Part shown: in pieces, positions 25,751 to 35,465 of the stretch
Layout: the number at the start of each line of letters is the position of its first letter
How positions within the stretch are numbered: the stretch's first letter is position 1
Source of the DNA: Fimenecus sp045593555
Lineage (GTDB): Bacteria; Bacillota; Clostridia; Oscillospirales; Acutalibacteraceae
DNA: 64,000 nucleotides
Reading direction: 5' to 3'
NCBI GenBank assembly: GCA_045593555.1
Contig: JAZNWU010000037.1
Span: 1 to 64,000 of the forward strand
Position numbers and translations under genes: made by a program
Notes under the pieces: generated by a model
Seen by the model: the letters and a program-made list of their open reading frames with translations, nothing else
What the model was told of the DNA's origin: nothing
Databases searched by the model: none

Positions 25751-26827
25751 ATGAAGAATATTAGTTTTATAATTTCAATTGATAGTTCGTATGAAATGAC
25801 TACAAATTTTTTTGAACATTTATTGAACGATGACTTTGTTAAAGAGTGTGAAATAGTTGTTGTTAATGATTGCATTGACAACATTAGAACATTGAATTAT
25901 TTAAATCAATTAGAATCTAGAAATAAAATGTTAAAGCTTGTTAATCTAGAACAGAAAGTTGGGTACGGAATAGCAAATAACATTGGAGTGGATATTTCTA
26001 CTAATGACTATTTGTTTTTTATTAATACTGATGTTTTTGCTGAAAAAAATTGCTTTCATGAAATGTATAATTGTTTAATGAGAAATGATGCTGATTGTGT
26101 ACAACCATTATTAATATGGCCACAAAACAATAGAATACAGTGTGCAGGTTCTTTTTTTGGTCCATACTATAAAAATCATTTGTTTGCTGGCAGAAAGCTT
26201 AATACAATTGATTTTTCAATAATCCCATCTGATAGACAAGCACTTACATCGGCATTATATGCAATGAAAAAAGAAACATTTAATACATATGGAAGATTTG
26301 ATGAATTCTATTATAACAAACTTGAATCATTTGAATTATCATTCAAGTTGACACTCGCAAATAAAAAGTGTAAATGCATAACAAATGCTATAGCATATCA
26401 CTCTCAGGGTGCTGGACGAAACCAATATTATTTTGATTTTTACCAACAAGAAGCTTATTTCTGGACTAACTTTGGTAATAAAATTGTGCCGGACATTACT
26501 AAATATTATGAATTACAAATAACTGAAGATATGAAGAAAAGTGTATTTAATGTAATTGCAATAACGCAAACTCGCGGAGTTGAACAACTTATAGCTTCAT
26601 TAAAGTTATGCACCTGTGGGTATACAGAAATTAATGGGATTAATCCTAATAATATTAATTTGTATGACTTGTTACCGTACTCGATTCATAATTTAAATTG
26701 TCCAATATTATTCTTTGTAGAGAATATTACTAATCTTTCAGGCAATTTAAATTGGTTTGAAGAAAGAAAAATGTGCGATGTAGTTATGGATACATATGGA
26801 AATCTTTTATATGCTAATCAAATATAA
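25751..26827 (+). CDS. GT2-family glycosyltransferase, cassette A alternate gene
   Basis: This 358-aa protein starts with a GT-A fold: FIISIDSSYEMTTNFFEHLL, CEIVVVNDC, VGYGIANNIGV, YLFFINTDVF (DxD-like TD), FDEFYYNKLESFELSFKL. This is a rhamnosyl/glucosyltransferase-like arrangement. The last 100 residues have no clear family. ATG at 25751 is 8 nt after GAGGTG. In this orientation it faces away from the Kiwa operon, behind a terminator-like hairpin, and is probably silent (inference). Its sugar donor and acceptor cannot be told. Confidence 0.75.
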   Translation: MKNISFIISIDSSYEMTTNFFEHLLNDDFVKECEIVVVNDCIDNIRTLNYLNQLESRNKMLKLVNLEQKVGYGIANNIGVDISTNDYLFFINTDVFAEKNCFHEMYNCLMRNDADCVQPLLIWPQNNRIQCAGSFFGPYYKNHLFAGRKLNTIDFSIIPSDRQALTSALYAMKKETFNTYGRFDEFYYNKLESFELSFKLTLANKKCKCITNAIAYHSQGAGRNQYYFDFYQQEAYFWTNFGNKIVPDITKYYELQITEDMKKSVFNVIAITQTRGVEQLIASLKLCTCGYTEINGINPNNINLYDLLPYSIHNLNCPILFFVENITNLSGNLNWFEERKMCDVVMDTYGNLLYANQI

Positions 26828-29800
26828 TTACCACATCCTAATATCCATAATAAACCCATTTAAATCTTTGTCTTCGTCACTAATCTCATTAAGTGTTATT
26901 ATCTTTTCGAATTTTGTTAAGTTATAATTTTTTTGATGAACTAGTTTATAAGAATCCCCCATTTCTTTCATAAGATTAAGACACCTTTGGGTATATTTTT
27001 TTGACATAATAATATTGTTCTCTTTGTAATAAGAGGCAGCATATAAATGATTTATAAATGCCTGGTGTCTTCTTCCCGATGATATTGCAGAATTGTTAAT
27101 AATCACTGAATCAAGTTGATTTCTAATTTCATCTGAAGGAAGGTCACTAAAAAGCAAATTTAACATTATTAATTTCAATCTTGTTTTTATTTCAGATTGT
27201 ATATAATGATTTTGTTTCATACTATTTATTAAATCAATATAAATAGTACGTGAAATTGTTTTATTGATTATATCATCAATAAAACAATTTTCTGCTTCAG
27301 CGTCAAGAGCTCTACGTTTTTCATTACAACCATTTAACATAATTAAAGATTCATTCATTAATTTCTTTGCTAGAATTAAGTTATGATAATAAAGACTTTT
27401 TGCAAAGTCCATTTTAGCAAAAGCTTCATACTCTATGCAATTGAGAGCTTTTGAATACATAATTGCATTATTATAATCATTTTCATTTCCTTCATCTAGC
27501 ATATATTTAAGAAACATTGTACGGTTATAACAATTTAAAAAAGCATAAACCATGTTATGACCAACAATCTGTTTTCTTGAATATAAATCTATGAAAACTG
27601 GTAATAATTTTTCAATTCTTTTTTTTGCTGATTTCAATTCAAGCATCCAAATTAAGTTGTTTATTATTTCTGTTTCTGCCTCAAGGTAAACACCATAGAT
27701 ATCAAAATTATTAGTTAATTTATAAATATCTTTTAATTTGGCAAACTCCAAATTAGCTTTCTCATATGAGTGAGTATACTTAATGCAATTAGCCATTATA
27801 AATTGGTTTTTACAATCCATTAAATCATAGTTATCAAAACTTTTTTTGTTACTATCTTTTAGGGTTTTAGCAATTTCTAACGCTTGATAATAATCTGCAT
27901 TTTCATGTAATTCATCTCGATACATACATGCCTCATTCCTATATTTCCAAAAGCATTGTTTACCTATACCAATTAGTATTGAGAACATTTTAGATTTTGA
28001 TATATAATTTTTCTCTTGAGCAAATAGAACAAATTTTTCTAACACGATATTCATATCTGGAATATTAACAGCGTCAAACGCCGAAACCAAAATATCATGA
28101 TATGGATATAATATATCTGCTGATTCTTTGATTATTCTTTTTTGACACAAATCATATATTTCGTCATAGCTTTTTTCACCAAAATAATCACAAATAGCAT
28201 CTATATGAATGCCATTATTTATTTTATAAACACAATAAACAATACTATTATAATTATATTTGGATAATATTTGATTACCAAATGAAAGACAGGTTGTTTT
28301 ACTAGATTTATCATAAATTTCGTTTAATTGTATTTGTAATTCTAAATCTGTTTTGTTTGGGAGTTTTTCTTCAATGCTATGTATTTGACAAAGCAAATTA
28401 AGAAAATGTAAAGCATTTAGAGGGATTGGGTATTTTTTTATTAAATTCTGTAATTTGTGTTGACCTTTAAAATTATTTATTATTGTTGCTTCAACATCAT
28501 TTGGTTCAATGTTCTTAATTGTCATCTTTTTAGTGTAGGGGCAAAACAATGCCGCCTCTGGTCTTGAAAAAATAAAAACCTTACAATTATATCTTTGATT
28601 TAAAAACCACTCAAAAAAGTCCTTCAATAATAACATGTTTTTGTGAGATAATTTATGAAAATCATCAATAAATATTTGTGTTTGCGTAATATTTTTTTCT
28701 ATCTTTGTTTTATTTTTTTGATAATATGAAGATATCATATCAACATTTTTATGGTTTGTAGTAGAACTTTTTATTTCGTGAATTAAAAAAGATTCAATCT
28801 CATTAAACTGTTCTATGGAGCAATCATCATCTAAATATTCCCATATATCACCATAAAGAGTTGACAGAATAATTTTATAGCAAGTTATGGTATCTCTGTC
28901 TATTTCGCCAGTGAAACCAAATACATATGAAGAAAACGGATTCAAATTGTTTTGATAAATATCATTCAATAAATATGATTTGCCAAATCCTGCGTTTCCA
29001 ATTATGTAAAATAATGCATTTGTTGTATCTCTATCATTAATTATTGAAAATAAATCATTCTGTATATTGATTTGTGAACCATATATAATTTTAGGATTAT
29101 ACATATCTACTATTGAAATGTCATTAATTCCAAATTCAATTGTGCCACTACTACAACGAAATTCAAAAAGCAGTGGTGTTTTTGTAATTGAATTAATCTT
29201 TATTGGAATATAAAATGAATTAAAACCCGGAACAGATTCTAAACTATCATAATTATCATATTTTTTATTATAATTGCTAACCAATTCAACATTTTTATTT
29301 TTTGACACAACTGAATTGGTTTGAAACGTAGTCGAATAAAAAGATAAATATAATAAGTATTCTTTTTTGCATTCTATATTTTTGGATTTAGAAAATTGAT
29401 GTCCACCTAAATCATAATTCTGTAAAACACAAACATTCTTTATATAATCTTTAAGATTTTGAAATTTAGCTGTGTTTATAAGAAAATACTCTGTCTCAAT
29501 ATCCGGATTTTCAGATAACCAATTTTCAAGTTCATCGCCATTAACATAAATTATTTTGAGATTATCTCGTTGTTTTGAAAAAGTATCGGCTCTTCTTCTA
29601 TAATCATCACTAATATATGCATTTGTGATAAATGCTATTAACATTACTTTACCATCAAGCATAGAGGAAACCAATGTAGAATCTAAATGACTTTTAGGAA
29701 TACTTTTATTAGGTGTTTTAGAGTATTTTGCCTCATACCAATATTTAATGCTTATATCTAACGGAGCCTCATAATTTGCCTCACCATCTTTATTTCCATC

Positions 29801-29908
29801 TCTAGTATATTTGGTTGATTCCCAGTTTAAGTCAGGATATTTACTTGATATATACTTATAAGATAAGTCTTCAAATTGTTTATTATTAATTTTATTCCAG
29901 TTTATCAT
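26828..29908 (-). CDS. Nuclease-STAND ATPase, cassette A gene currently joined to kwaAB
   Basis: This 1026-aa protein begins with a PD-(D/E)xK nuclease-like domain (RDGNKDGE at 36-43, YEAKYS at 58-63) and the ITNAYISDDYRRRAD motif of restriction-like domains. The NTPase core has Walker A GNAGFGKS (304-311) and Walker B IFIDDFHKL (412-420), with FIFSRPEA resembling sensor 1. The C-terminal 500 residues are TPR-like helical repeats. Such proteins are antiviral STAND effectors. It starts about 100 nt after kwaB on the same strand with no promoter visible in between except the inversion site, so it is probably the third gene of the Kiwa operon in this orientation. Confidence 0.8.
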   Translation of the reverse strand: MINWNKINNKQFEDLSYKYISSKYPDLNWESTKYTRDGNKDGEANYEAPLDISIKYWYEAKYSKTPNKSIPKSHLDSTLVSSMLDGKVMLIAFITNAYISDDYRRRADTFSKQRDNLKIIYVNGDELENWLSENPDIETEYFLINTAKFQNLKDYIKNVCVLQNYDLGGHQFSKSKNIECKKEYLLYLSFYSTTFQTNSVVSKNKNVELVSNYNKKYDNYDSLESVPGFNSFYIPIKINSITKTPLLFEFRCSSGTIEFGINDISIVDMYNPKIIYGSQINIQNDLFSIINDRDTTNALFYIIGNAGFGKSYLLNDIYQNNLNPFSSYVFGFTGEIDRDTITCYKIILSTLYGDIWEYLDDDCSIEQFNEIESFLIHEIKSSTTNHKNVDMISSYYQKNKTKIEKNITQTQIFIDDFHKLSHKNMLLLKDFFEWFLNQRYNCKVFIFSRPEAALFCPYTKKMTIKNIEPNDVEATIINNFKGQHKLQNLIKKYPIPLNALHFLNLLCQIHSIEEKLPNKTDLELQIQLNEIYDKSSKTTCLSFGNQILSKYNYNSIVYCVYKINNGIHIDAICDYFGEKSYDEIYDLCQKRIIKESADILYPYHDILVSAFDAVNIPDMNIVLEKFVLFAQEKNYISKSKMFSILIGIGKQCFWKYRNEACMYRDELHENADYYQALEIAKTLKDSNKKSFDNYDLMDCKNQFIMANCIKYTHSYEKANLEFAKLKDIYKLTNNFDIYGVYLEAETEIINNLIWMLELKSAKKRIEKLLPVFIDLYSRKQIVGHNMVYAFLNCYNRTMFLKYMLDEGNENDYNNAIMYSKALNCIEYEAFAKMDFAKSLYYHNLILAKKLMNESLIMLNGCNEKRRALDAEAENCFIDDIINKTISRTIYIDLINSMKQNHYIQSEIKTRLKLIMLNLLFSDLPSDEIRNQLDSVIINNSAISSGRRHQAFINHLYAASYYKENNIIMSKKYTQRCLNLMKEMGDSYKLVHQKNYNLTKFEKIITLNEISDEDKDLNGFIMDIRMW

Positions 29909-29948
29909 GATTTCTCAATAGCCTCATAATGATTAAATTTATATATAA

Positions 29949-29975
29949 CTTAAAATAATTTATAGTTATTGTAAG
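29949..29975 (-). repeat. Inversion site A-right
   Basis: Plus strand reads CTTAAAATAA, TTTATAG, TTATTGTAAG. The core is the exact reverse complement of the core at 25702-25708. It lies 36 bp after the kwaB stop and 41 bp before the nuclease-STAND start. Confidence 0.85.
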
Positions 29976-30011
29976 TAATCAAAAATATTGTTGTGACTGT
30001 TTTTACAATCA

Positions 30012-30971
30012 TCATATTTTATCTTTTCCTGTAGTTTCATAAAATTGCTTTGTAAGTTCTGAACGAAGAAATGAGTCGTTCATTAACTTTAGAAAAGCAT
30101 CTTTTGATTTTTTCGTATCGAGACGAATAGTTTGTCCATCTTCACTATATTTAAATTTGTTTGCAAGTTCTGGTGTTAATTTTGTGAATTGAATTATTGT
30201 CTCTTTAGGAATGTTTAAATCAAAAATAGGGGAGGTTTTCTTAACTTTTGACAATTTTCTTGCAAATGTTATTTCGTCCGCAGAATCCTTTAAAACCTGA
30301 ATATCCTCTAATAATCCAAGTGAATCGATGGCTTCGATAGTTTCATTAGCTGACTTTTTAATCAGTGCATTGAATTTGATATTATGTTCTAAGACTTTTG
30401 CATCTAAAACATAAATTTCTCCATCAATAAGCAATAATTGTGCATCACCATTAAGCCTTAAGATGTCATCACCTTGAATCAGCTCAAATCGTTCTTTGGC
30501 TTTTTTTAATCCTAACAAAAAACTATCCCTTTTAATTAGTGATATTGGGTAATGTTTTTTAAATAGAGTCAGACCTGTATCCATTGTTCCAAGAAAAATT
30601 ATGTATCCATAAAGATTATTTATATTGTCACTATGAAAATTAAATTTTTCTGGATTATTAGCATGTGAGTTTATGTCAAAATTACGATAAAGGGATAATT
30701 CATCTGGATATTCATCATAATCATAATGATAAATAGCATTAACACGTTCGTCGGCAGTTGATAATTCACACAATTGTAAATCATCATTTTTTGCGATGCT
30801 GTCAACAAATTTTTTAAAAAGATTTGTTATCTCAGGTTCAGTTATATTATTTTCTAAATCGGCAAGCTTTAAAACAAATTCATTTTCGTTTTTTAATAAC
30901 AAGTAAACTTGAGCGATTACGGGATTAGATATTATTTCTGTAATTTTTGACTTAATCATTTCGATATCCAT
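30012..30971 (-). CDS. kwaB: KwaB, DUF4868 protein of the Kiwa anti-phage system
   Basis: This 319-aa protein has the DUF4868 pattern of KwaB (family about 315 aa): N-terminal helical part, YGYIIFLGTMDTGLTLFKKH, and the conserved NGDAQLLLIDGEIYVLDAKVLEHNIKF in the middle. In the known Kiwa system KwaB acts with the membrane protein KwaA to block phage DNA replication after sensing infection. The start overlaps the kwaA stop (TAATG), with AAAGGAG upstream. Confidence 0.85.
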   Translation of the reverse strand: MDIEMIKSKITEIISNPVIAQVYLLLKNENEFVLKLADLENNITEPEITNLFKKFVDSIAKNDDLQLCELSTADERVNAIYHYDYDEYPDELSLYRNFDINSHANNPEKFNFHSDNINNLYGYIIFLGTMDTGLTLFKKHYPISLIKRDSFLLGLKKAKERFELIQGDDILRLNGDAQLLLIDGEIYVLDAKVLEHNIKFNALIKKSANETIEAIDSLGLLEDIQVLKDSADEITFARKLSKVKKTSPIFDLNIPKETIIQFTKLTPELANKFKYSEDGQTIRLDTKKSKDAFLKLMNDSFLRSELTKQFYETTGKDKI

Positions 30972-31561
30972 TATTTTATCTCCTTTGCTATCCACACAAA
31001 CTCATCTATTTTTATCCACTTTATTGAATCGCCTTTACTTAATTTGTCTTTAGTGATAACGATGATTTCGTTAGACTCTTTAGGAGATTCAACTTTTATT
31101 TTGTAAAGTTTATATCCAAATATTGCTAGTGTAGGATTTCCATAATATATGTCCATTTTTATGAAAATTACACCTAGAACAAATAACAAGATGTAAAAAA
31201 CGACGACATTTCTAATATTATCAAAATTCATGCAAACAAGTGGAATAATACACGATGTTAAAAAAGTTAAATATTCATAGTTCTCATTTTTTATTTCTTT
31301 TATTTTGTGTGGTGGGTAACTTACACCTTTCCATTCATATTTTGTAACTTGTAGCAAGAAAAAACATACAATACACATTATGATTGATATTATTGGAAAG
31401 ATATTTTCACTCAAGATTAAAATAATTTTTTCCTTTATAGTTTGAATTCCTTCAAAGCAGGGGATAGAAATAGTACAAATTGCCACTAAAAAGAAAAGTA
31501 GCCATAATGACATAATATAAAAACGGATTTTCAATAAACCATTAGTTTTATCTTTTTTCAT
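30971..31561 (-). CDS. kwaA: KwaA, membrane protein of the Kiwa anti-phage system
   Basis: This 196-aa protein has four membrane helices (about 12-32, 48-68, 93-110 and 115-135) and a C-terminal soluble part with EIIVITKDKLSKGDSIKWIKIDEFVWIA, matching KwaA in size and topology. It precedes kwaB and overlaps it by 1 nt. KwaA is the membrane sensor component of Kiwa. The SD is AAGGGG. The upstream 200 nt hold its promoter, which I could not place with certainty. Confidence 0.82.
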   Translation of the reverse strand: MKKDKTNGLLKIRFYIMSLWLLFFLVAICTISIPCFEGIQTIKEKIILILSENIFPIISIIMCIVCFFLLQVTKYEWKGVSYPPHKIKEIKNENYEYLTFLTSCIIPLVCMNFDNIRNVVVFYILLFVLGVIFIKMDIYYGNPTLAIFGYKLYKIKVESPKESNEIIVITKDKLSKGDSIKWIKIDEFVWIAKEIK

Positions 31562-31705
31562 CAGTATTGCCCCTTAAATATAGATTTTAGTTTTGCACAC
31601 ATTTCGGTCAAATACCATTTGTTTTGTATATATGATATTCATAATAAAAAAATGAAAACATTTATTTCAAAACATATTTTACTATTAATATATTGTTTCT
31701 ACACA

Positions 31706-31739
31706 GGCCATCTCAATACGTGAGGTGGTTTTATTTTTG
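31706..31739 (+). terminator. Rightward terminator just outside cassette B
   Basis: CCATCTCA pairs with TGAGGTGG, followed by TTTTATTTTT. It lies 25 bp before the B-left inversion site and would stop plus-strand transcription before it enters the cassette from the left. Confidence 0.75.
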
Positions 31740-31763
31740 TTCAAACTTTTCAATTTATAATAA

Positions 31764-31790
31764 CTTACAATAACCTCTTATTATTGTATG
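31764..31790 (+). repeat. Inversion site B-left
   Basis: 27 bp: CTTACAATAA, core CCTCTTA, TTATTGTATG. The arms equal those of the A sites; the core is different and matches only the B-right site. Confidence 0.87.
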
Positions 31791-31816
31791 TTAAAATCAA
31801 AGATGTAGGTGGGAAA

Positions 31817-33196
31817 ATGGAAAACATAGAATTAAGTTTAGCAACAATAACCAATCACTTCGACAAAGTAGAAAATAACAACTCATTTTCTTATAAAATT
31901 ATGAAAAACCAAAAAGATTTTACGGCAAATAGTTTAAAGAGAAATCAAATTAAAAATAAAGATTTAAATGGATATAATTTCTCACAGGCCTCTTTTGCAG
32001 GCTCTATTTTTCATAATATTTCGTTTGTAGATTGTAATTTTAAAGGAGCAATTGCAGAATTCTGTGATTTTTACAATTGTTCTTTTAAAGGTGAATTGTT
32101 AAGGGAATCATTATCCTTTTTTAATTTTAACAATTCCAATTTTATAAATTGTTGTTTTAATGGTCTTGAAATCATTACAAGTTCATGTACCAATTCATTA
32201 TTTAAGAATACACAATTTAGCAACTGTATAATTACCTTATCTTCATTTGAAAACGCTACGTTTGATAATGTTTTATTTTCAAACATTGATTTATCAGAAG
32301 TAAATATTGAATTTGCTGATTTTAAGAAAATAAGATGCGACAAGGTTATTTTGCCTATAGCTCAAGTATGCTATATATTTGGAGCATTAGAATATATATT
32401 AAATACTGAAGATAATATTAGAATTTCCTCCAATGCTACTAATTTAAAAAGTATTGAAAAAGAGGATTTTATTCGATTATTACCAGATTTAATAAATTAT
32501 TATATAAGTATTAAAGAGTTTTTTCCGTTGGCAAACATTTATATATCGTTAGGAGAAGGTAAAAAAGCATTACAAGCTATTTATGATGGAATTTTTGCTT
32601 CAGCTAAAAAGAAAGACTTTAGGATGTTGAAATTTTATTGTAAATTGGCTGTAAGTAATTATTGGCTTTCAAAGGAAAAAAGATTTGAAATATATGAAAC
32701 TATAACAACTTTAGACCAGCAAATAAAAATGAGTTCTGCAGAAGCACATAATTTTTATTTGCATTTAGGCGAGTTTAGAAAAATCCTTCTTTTTAGCAAT
32801 AATGATAGTCCTACTCTTTACTATAATATTAAAAGTAATATTGAAAATCATGAATATAACAAACTATCAATCACTATTAAAAGTATCGAAGATATTATTA
32901 ATGAAATCAAAGACGAGAAAACCACATATAGCATTGAATTGAGGCATGAATCACCTTTTTCAATATTAATTATGATAGTTGCCACAGCACAAGTGATTGG
33001 AACGGTTTGTTATTGCATCAATAAAATTTGTTCTACTATAAAAGAGGGTCAAGATATATATATTAATCAACAAATAATCAAAAAAAATAGTTTAGAGATT
33101 GAATCTTTAGAGAGAAAGGCAGAAGAAGAAAAAGCTACACTTAACCAATCAAAAATCATATTATCGGGAACATCCTATTATACAAATTTGGATTAA
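31817..33196 (+). CDS. Pentapeptide-repeat protein with C-terminal membrane helix, cassette B alternate gene
   Basis: This 459-aa protein has degenerate pentapeptide repeats in residues 45-180 (A/N-F/L pattern: LNGYNFSQASFAGSIF, VDCNFKGAIAEFCDF, NFNNSNFINCCFNG, SSFENATFDNVLFSN), then a helical region and one hydrophobic segment near 385-405 (ILIMIVATAQVIGTVCYCI), then a coiled coil. No enzyme motif is seen. ATG at 31817 follows TAGGTGGG. In this orientation it lies behind the rightward terminator and is probably silent. Confidence 0.7.
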   Translation: MENIELSLATITNHFDKVENNNSFSYKIMKNQKDFTANSLKRNQIKNKDLNGYNFSQASFAGSIFHNISFVDCNFKGAIAEFCDFYNCSFKGELLRESLSFFNFNNSNFINCCFNGLEIITSSCTNSLFKNTQFSNCIITLSSFENATFDNVLFSNIDLSEVNIEFADFKKIRCDKVILPIAQVCYIFGALEYILNTEDNIRISSNATNLKSIEKEDFIRLLPDLINYYISIKEFFPLANIYISLGEGKKALQAIYDGIFASAKKKDFRMLKFYCKLAVSNYWLSKEKRFEIYETITTLDQQIKMSSAEAHNFYLHLGEFRKILLFSNNDSPTLYYNIKSNIENHEYNKLSITIKSIEDIINEIKDEKTTYSIELRHESPFSILIMIVATAQVIGTVCYCINKICSTIKEGQDIYINQQIIKKNSLEIESLERKAEEEKATLNQSKIILSGTSYYTNLD

Positions 33197-33198
33197 TC

Positions 33199-35445
33199 TT
33201 ATGAAAGTGTATTATTCCTACAAACATTGCATTTGGGGCCAAGACTTATGCCATGCTTTTTACATATATCTTTTGCTTCATAATAAACATCCTTCAAGTA
33301 CTCAAAAGATGTTGGTATGCTATTTTCCATAAGAGAATTTTTTGCTGGACCGAAAGGAGATAGAATGGGAGAGACTCCCATTTGTGCTAGTTTTTCAATC
33401 CCTTTTAGTAATGTTTCCCTTCTTTCTAGTCCAACCACTACCATACTTCTGACAGCACCAAGTTCAGTCCAAACTTTAGTTGCATTTTCTAAAGCCCTAT
33501 AATATTTTTCTAGAGGTATTTTTCCTTTCCCAGGCATAATATCTTTGGCCAATTCTCGATCAAACACTTCTATATTAAATGCAATTTCTGTAATCCCATT
33601 GTTACGAAGTTGTTTTAAATCATTCAAGTTATCAATTGGTAAAGTCATTAAATATATTGATTTGTTGCAATTTGTGGAAATATAAGATGCTATTGTATTT
33701 ATTTTTTTTAAATCTTTTTGAATATTTTCAACTGGCCCACCAATCAAAAAATGTTCAAAACTGACATTATTCAAATATGCGTCAATTACTTCGAAAATAT
33801 CGTCCAAACTGAAATTGAATGTTGAACCCGTAATTCCGCAAAATCGACAAGAAAGATTCTCTTTTTTGAAAATACAATCACTATGATAGTTTAATGAAAC
33901 TCTATCTAACGCTAATAATGCTATAGAGCGATATGGAATTTTATTTTTTGTTATATTTTTCATTATCTCTAATTTAAATTGCATTTTCACATAACTAACT
34001 TTTTCATCATAATATAATAAAATGTACTTATTATCGGCATAGTCTAATGTGAATGGACTTAATGCAACAGTTGGATAAACTTGAGAATAACAACTAACAG
34101 TCATATTATCAAAAATGGTAATGTTAATTCCATTACTTATTGATTCACAGACCCCTCCTTGCCTTAATAACATTTCTTGAGCTTTTTTTGTAATGAAAAT
34201 ACCGCTACACATTAATGCAATTTTAACGTCCATTGCGTTGCTAATATCTATATTATGTTCACATGATATGTTATCAAATATACGGAGTGTCTTGTCTGGA
34301 GTTATTTCAGAAATCTTCCGAGAAAATATCAATTTAAAAAGAAATGAATTCTTTTCGAGCTTCATACCTTTGTAAAAACCATCATTAACAACTTTTGTAA
34401 CCATTTGTTCAAAAGGAAGTTTATCATAAAGGCTTAATACATTATCAGAGTTATATGAGTATGCATAATTACTATAACATACTTCAAAATTAGTAATATC
34501 TTGGCAAAATAATTTGTGATTAAAAGCATCGATACACATACTTTGTGCACTAGGCATTTGATTATCATATAATGACATGTTAATCAAATACGTTGAAGCC
34601 TGAAATCTTTCATTTACTTCCATAAAATAAACATTATTACCATCCCATAAGTAGTCTATTCCACAGATTCCTCTAAATCCAGCATTTTTTAATAAACTAC
34701 CAATTTCATAATTTGAATGATTCACATTTAATTGTACATGTTCTGGTAAATCATTAAAAGCAATAAAATCTGCTCCTTTATAATTCAAGTCTTTTGAAAC
34801 AATTTGAATTGAAGAAGGGAAAAAACAAATATCATTATCATAAATTATTAAAGTGGAATTAAATGAAGCTGCATTTTTGAGATACTCTGATATGCTATAT
34901 GTTTCATTATCATCTAAAATTATTTTTTTATGATTATTAGCAGTCATCAATATTGTGCCATTACCACCATCAGAAATTTCTTTTTGAATAACAAAACCAT
35001 TCTTGTTATATTGAAAAATATTTTTTAACAAGTCATATGAACATTCCGTTCCTTTAAGAAAAATATTAGGTAGCGTCTTAACTGTGGTTTCTTCTTTCAC
35101 CCATTTTCTCATCTCAAATTTATTTTTTATTTTTGATATGAGTTCAAACGAATTTAGGCATATAGTTCTTTCTGTTATCTTTGCTCCAAGAGTATATGCC
35201 ATATATGGCGAATAAAACATAAATTTAGCATTAGAATCTTCATCACATATACGATTCAATTCATCATTATAGAACTCAATAATGTCCAAGAAATCATCAT
35301 GGTAATTCTTCCGAACACTATATCTATTTGAAAAAGAGATATTATCTTCATTTCCGTTTCCGTTAATGGTTATTGATTTTTTAAATATATTTTTGCAAAA
35401 CTCAATTTCAGATTCATTAAGACCAACCCAATATAAATTATCCAT
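33199..35445 (-). CDS. ATP-grasp / radical SAM fusion protein, cassette B
   Basis: This 748-aa protein begins with an ATP-grasp domain (about 90-320: FVIQKEISDGGNGTILMTA, AGFRGICGIDYLWDGNNVYFMEVNERFQASTYL, the last carrying the metal/nucleotide-binding E-x-N). A middle part is followed by a radical SAM domain with an unusual C-x8-C-x2-C cluster (CIFKKENLSCRFCG, near residue 520), GGPVENIQ and a terminal CNVC. Combined ATP-grasp and radical SAM activities suggest modification of a peptide or small molecule; the substrate is unknown. The ATG follows AAGGAG. A 43-aa peptide lies 260 bp upstream on the same strand. Confidence 0.75.
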   Translation of the reverse strand: MDNLYWVGLNESEIEFCKNIFKKSITINGNGNEDNISFSNRYSVRKNYHDDFLDIIEFYNDELNRICDEDSNAKFMFYSPYMAYTLGAKITERTICLNSFELISKIKNKFEMRKWVKEETTVKTLPNIFLKGTECSYDLLKNIFQYNKNGFVIQKEISDGGNGTILMTANNHKKIILDDNETYSISEYLKNAASFNSTLIIYDNDICFFPSSIQIVSKDLNYKGADFIAFNDLPEHVQLNVNHSNYEIGSLLKNAGFRGICGIDYLWDGNNVYFMEVNERFQASTYLINMSLYDNQMPSAQSMCIDAFNHKLFCQDITNFEVCYSNYAYSYNSDNVLSLYDKLPFEQMVTKVVNDGFYKGMKLEKNSFLFKLIFSRKISEITPDKTLRIFDNISCEHNIDISNAMDVKIALMCSGIFITKKAQEMLLRQGGVCESISNGINITIFDNMTVSCYSQVYPTVALSPFTLDYADNKYILLYYDEKVSYVKMQFKLEIMKNITKNKIPYRSIALLALDRVSLNYHSDCIFKKENLSCRFCGITGSTFNFSLDDIFEVIDAYLNNVSFEHFLIGGPVENIQKDLKKINTIASYISTNCNKSIYLMTLPIDNLNDLKQLRNNGITEIAFNIEVFDRELAKDIMPGKGKIPLEKYYRALENATKVWTELGAVRSMVVVGLERRETLLKGIEKLAQMGVSPILSPFGPAKNSLMENSIPTSFEYLKDVYYEAKDICKKHGISLGPKCNVCRNNTLS

Positions 35446-35465
35446 GCGTTCTCCTTTTTATATGC

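Larger units (their letters stand above)
25692..29975. mobile_element. Invertible cassette A (GT2 glycosyltransferase / nuclease-STAND ATPase)
   Basis: It is bounded by inverted 27-bp sites. It contains two genes facing each other tail to tail with no gap (stops at 26827 and 26828), each starting 33-41 bp inside its site with its own SD. Flipping would exchange which gene continues from kwaAB. Inversion is inferred from structure. Confidence 0.75.

Noticed and set aside
30012..31561. LytTR-type repeats upstream of kwaAB
   Set aside because: I looked for the 21-bp-spaced repeats and the 41-nt distance to a -10 box; the upstream region does not contain them.
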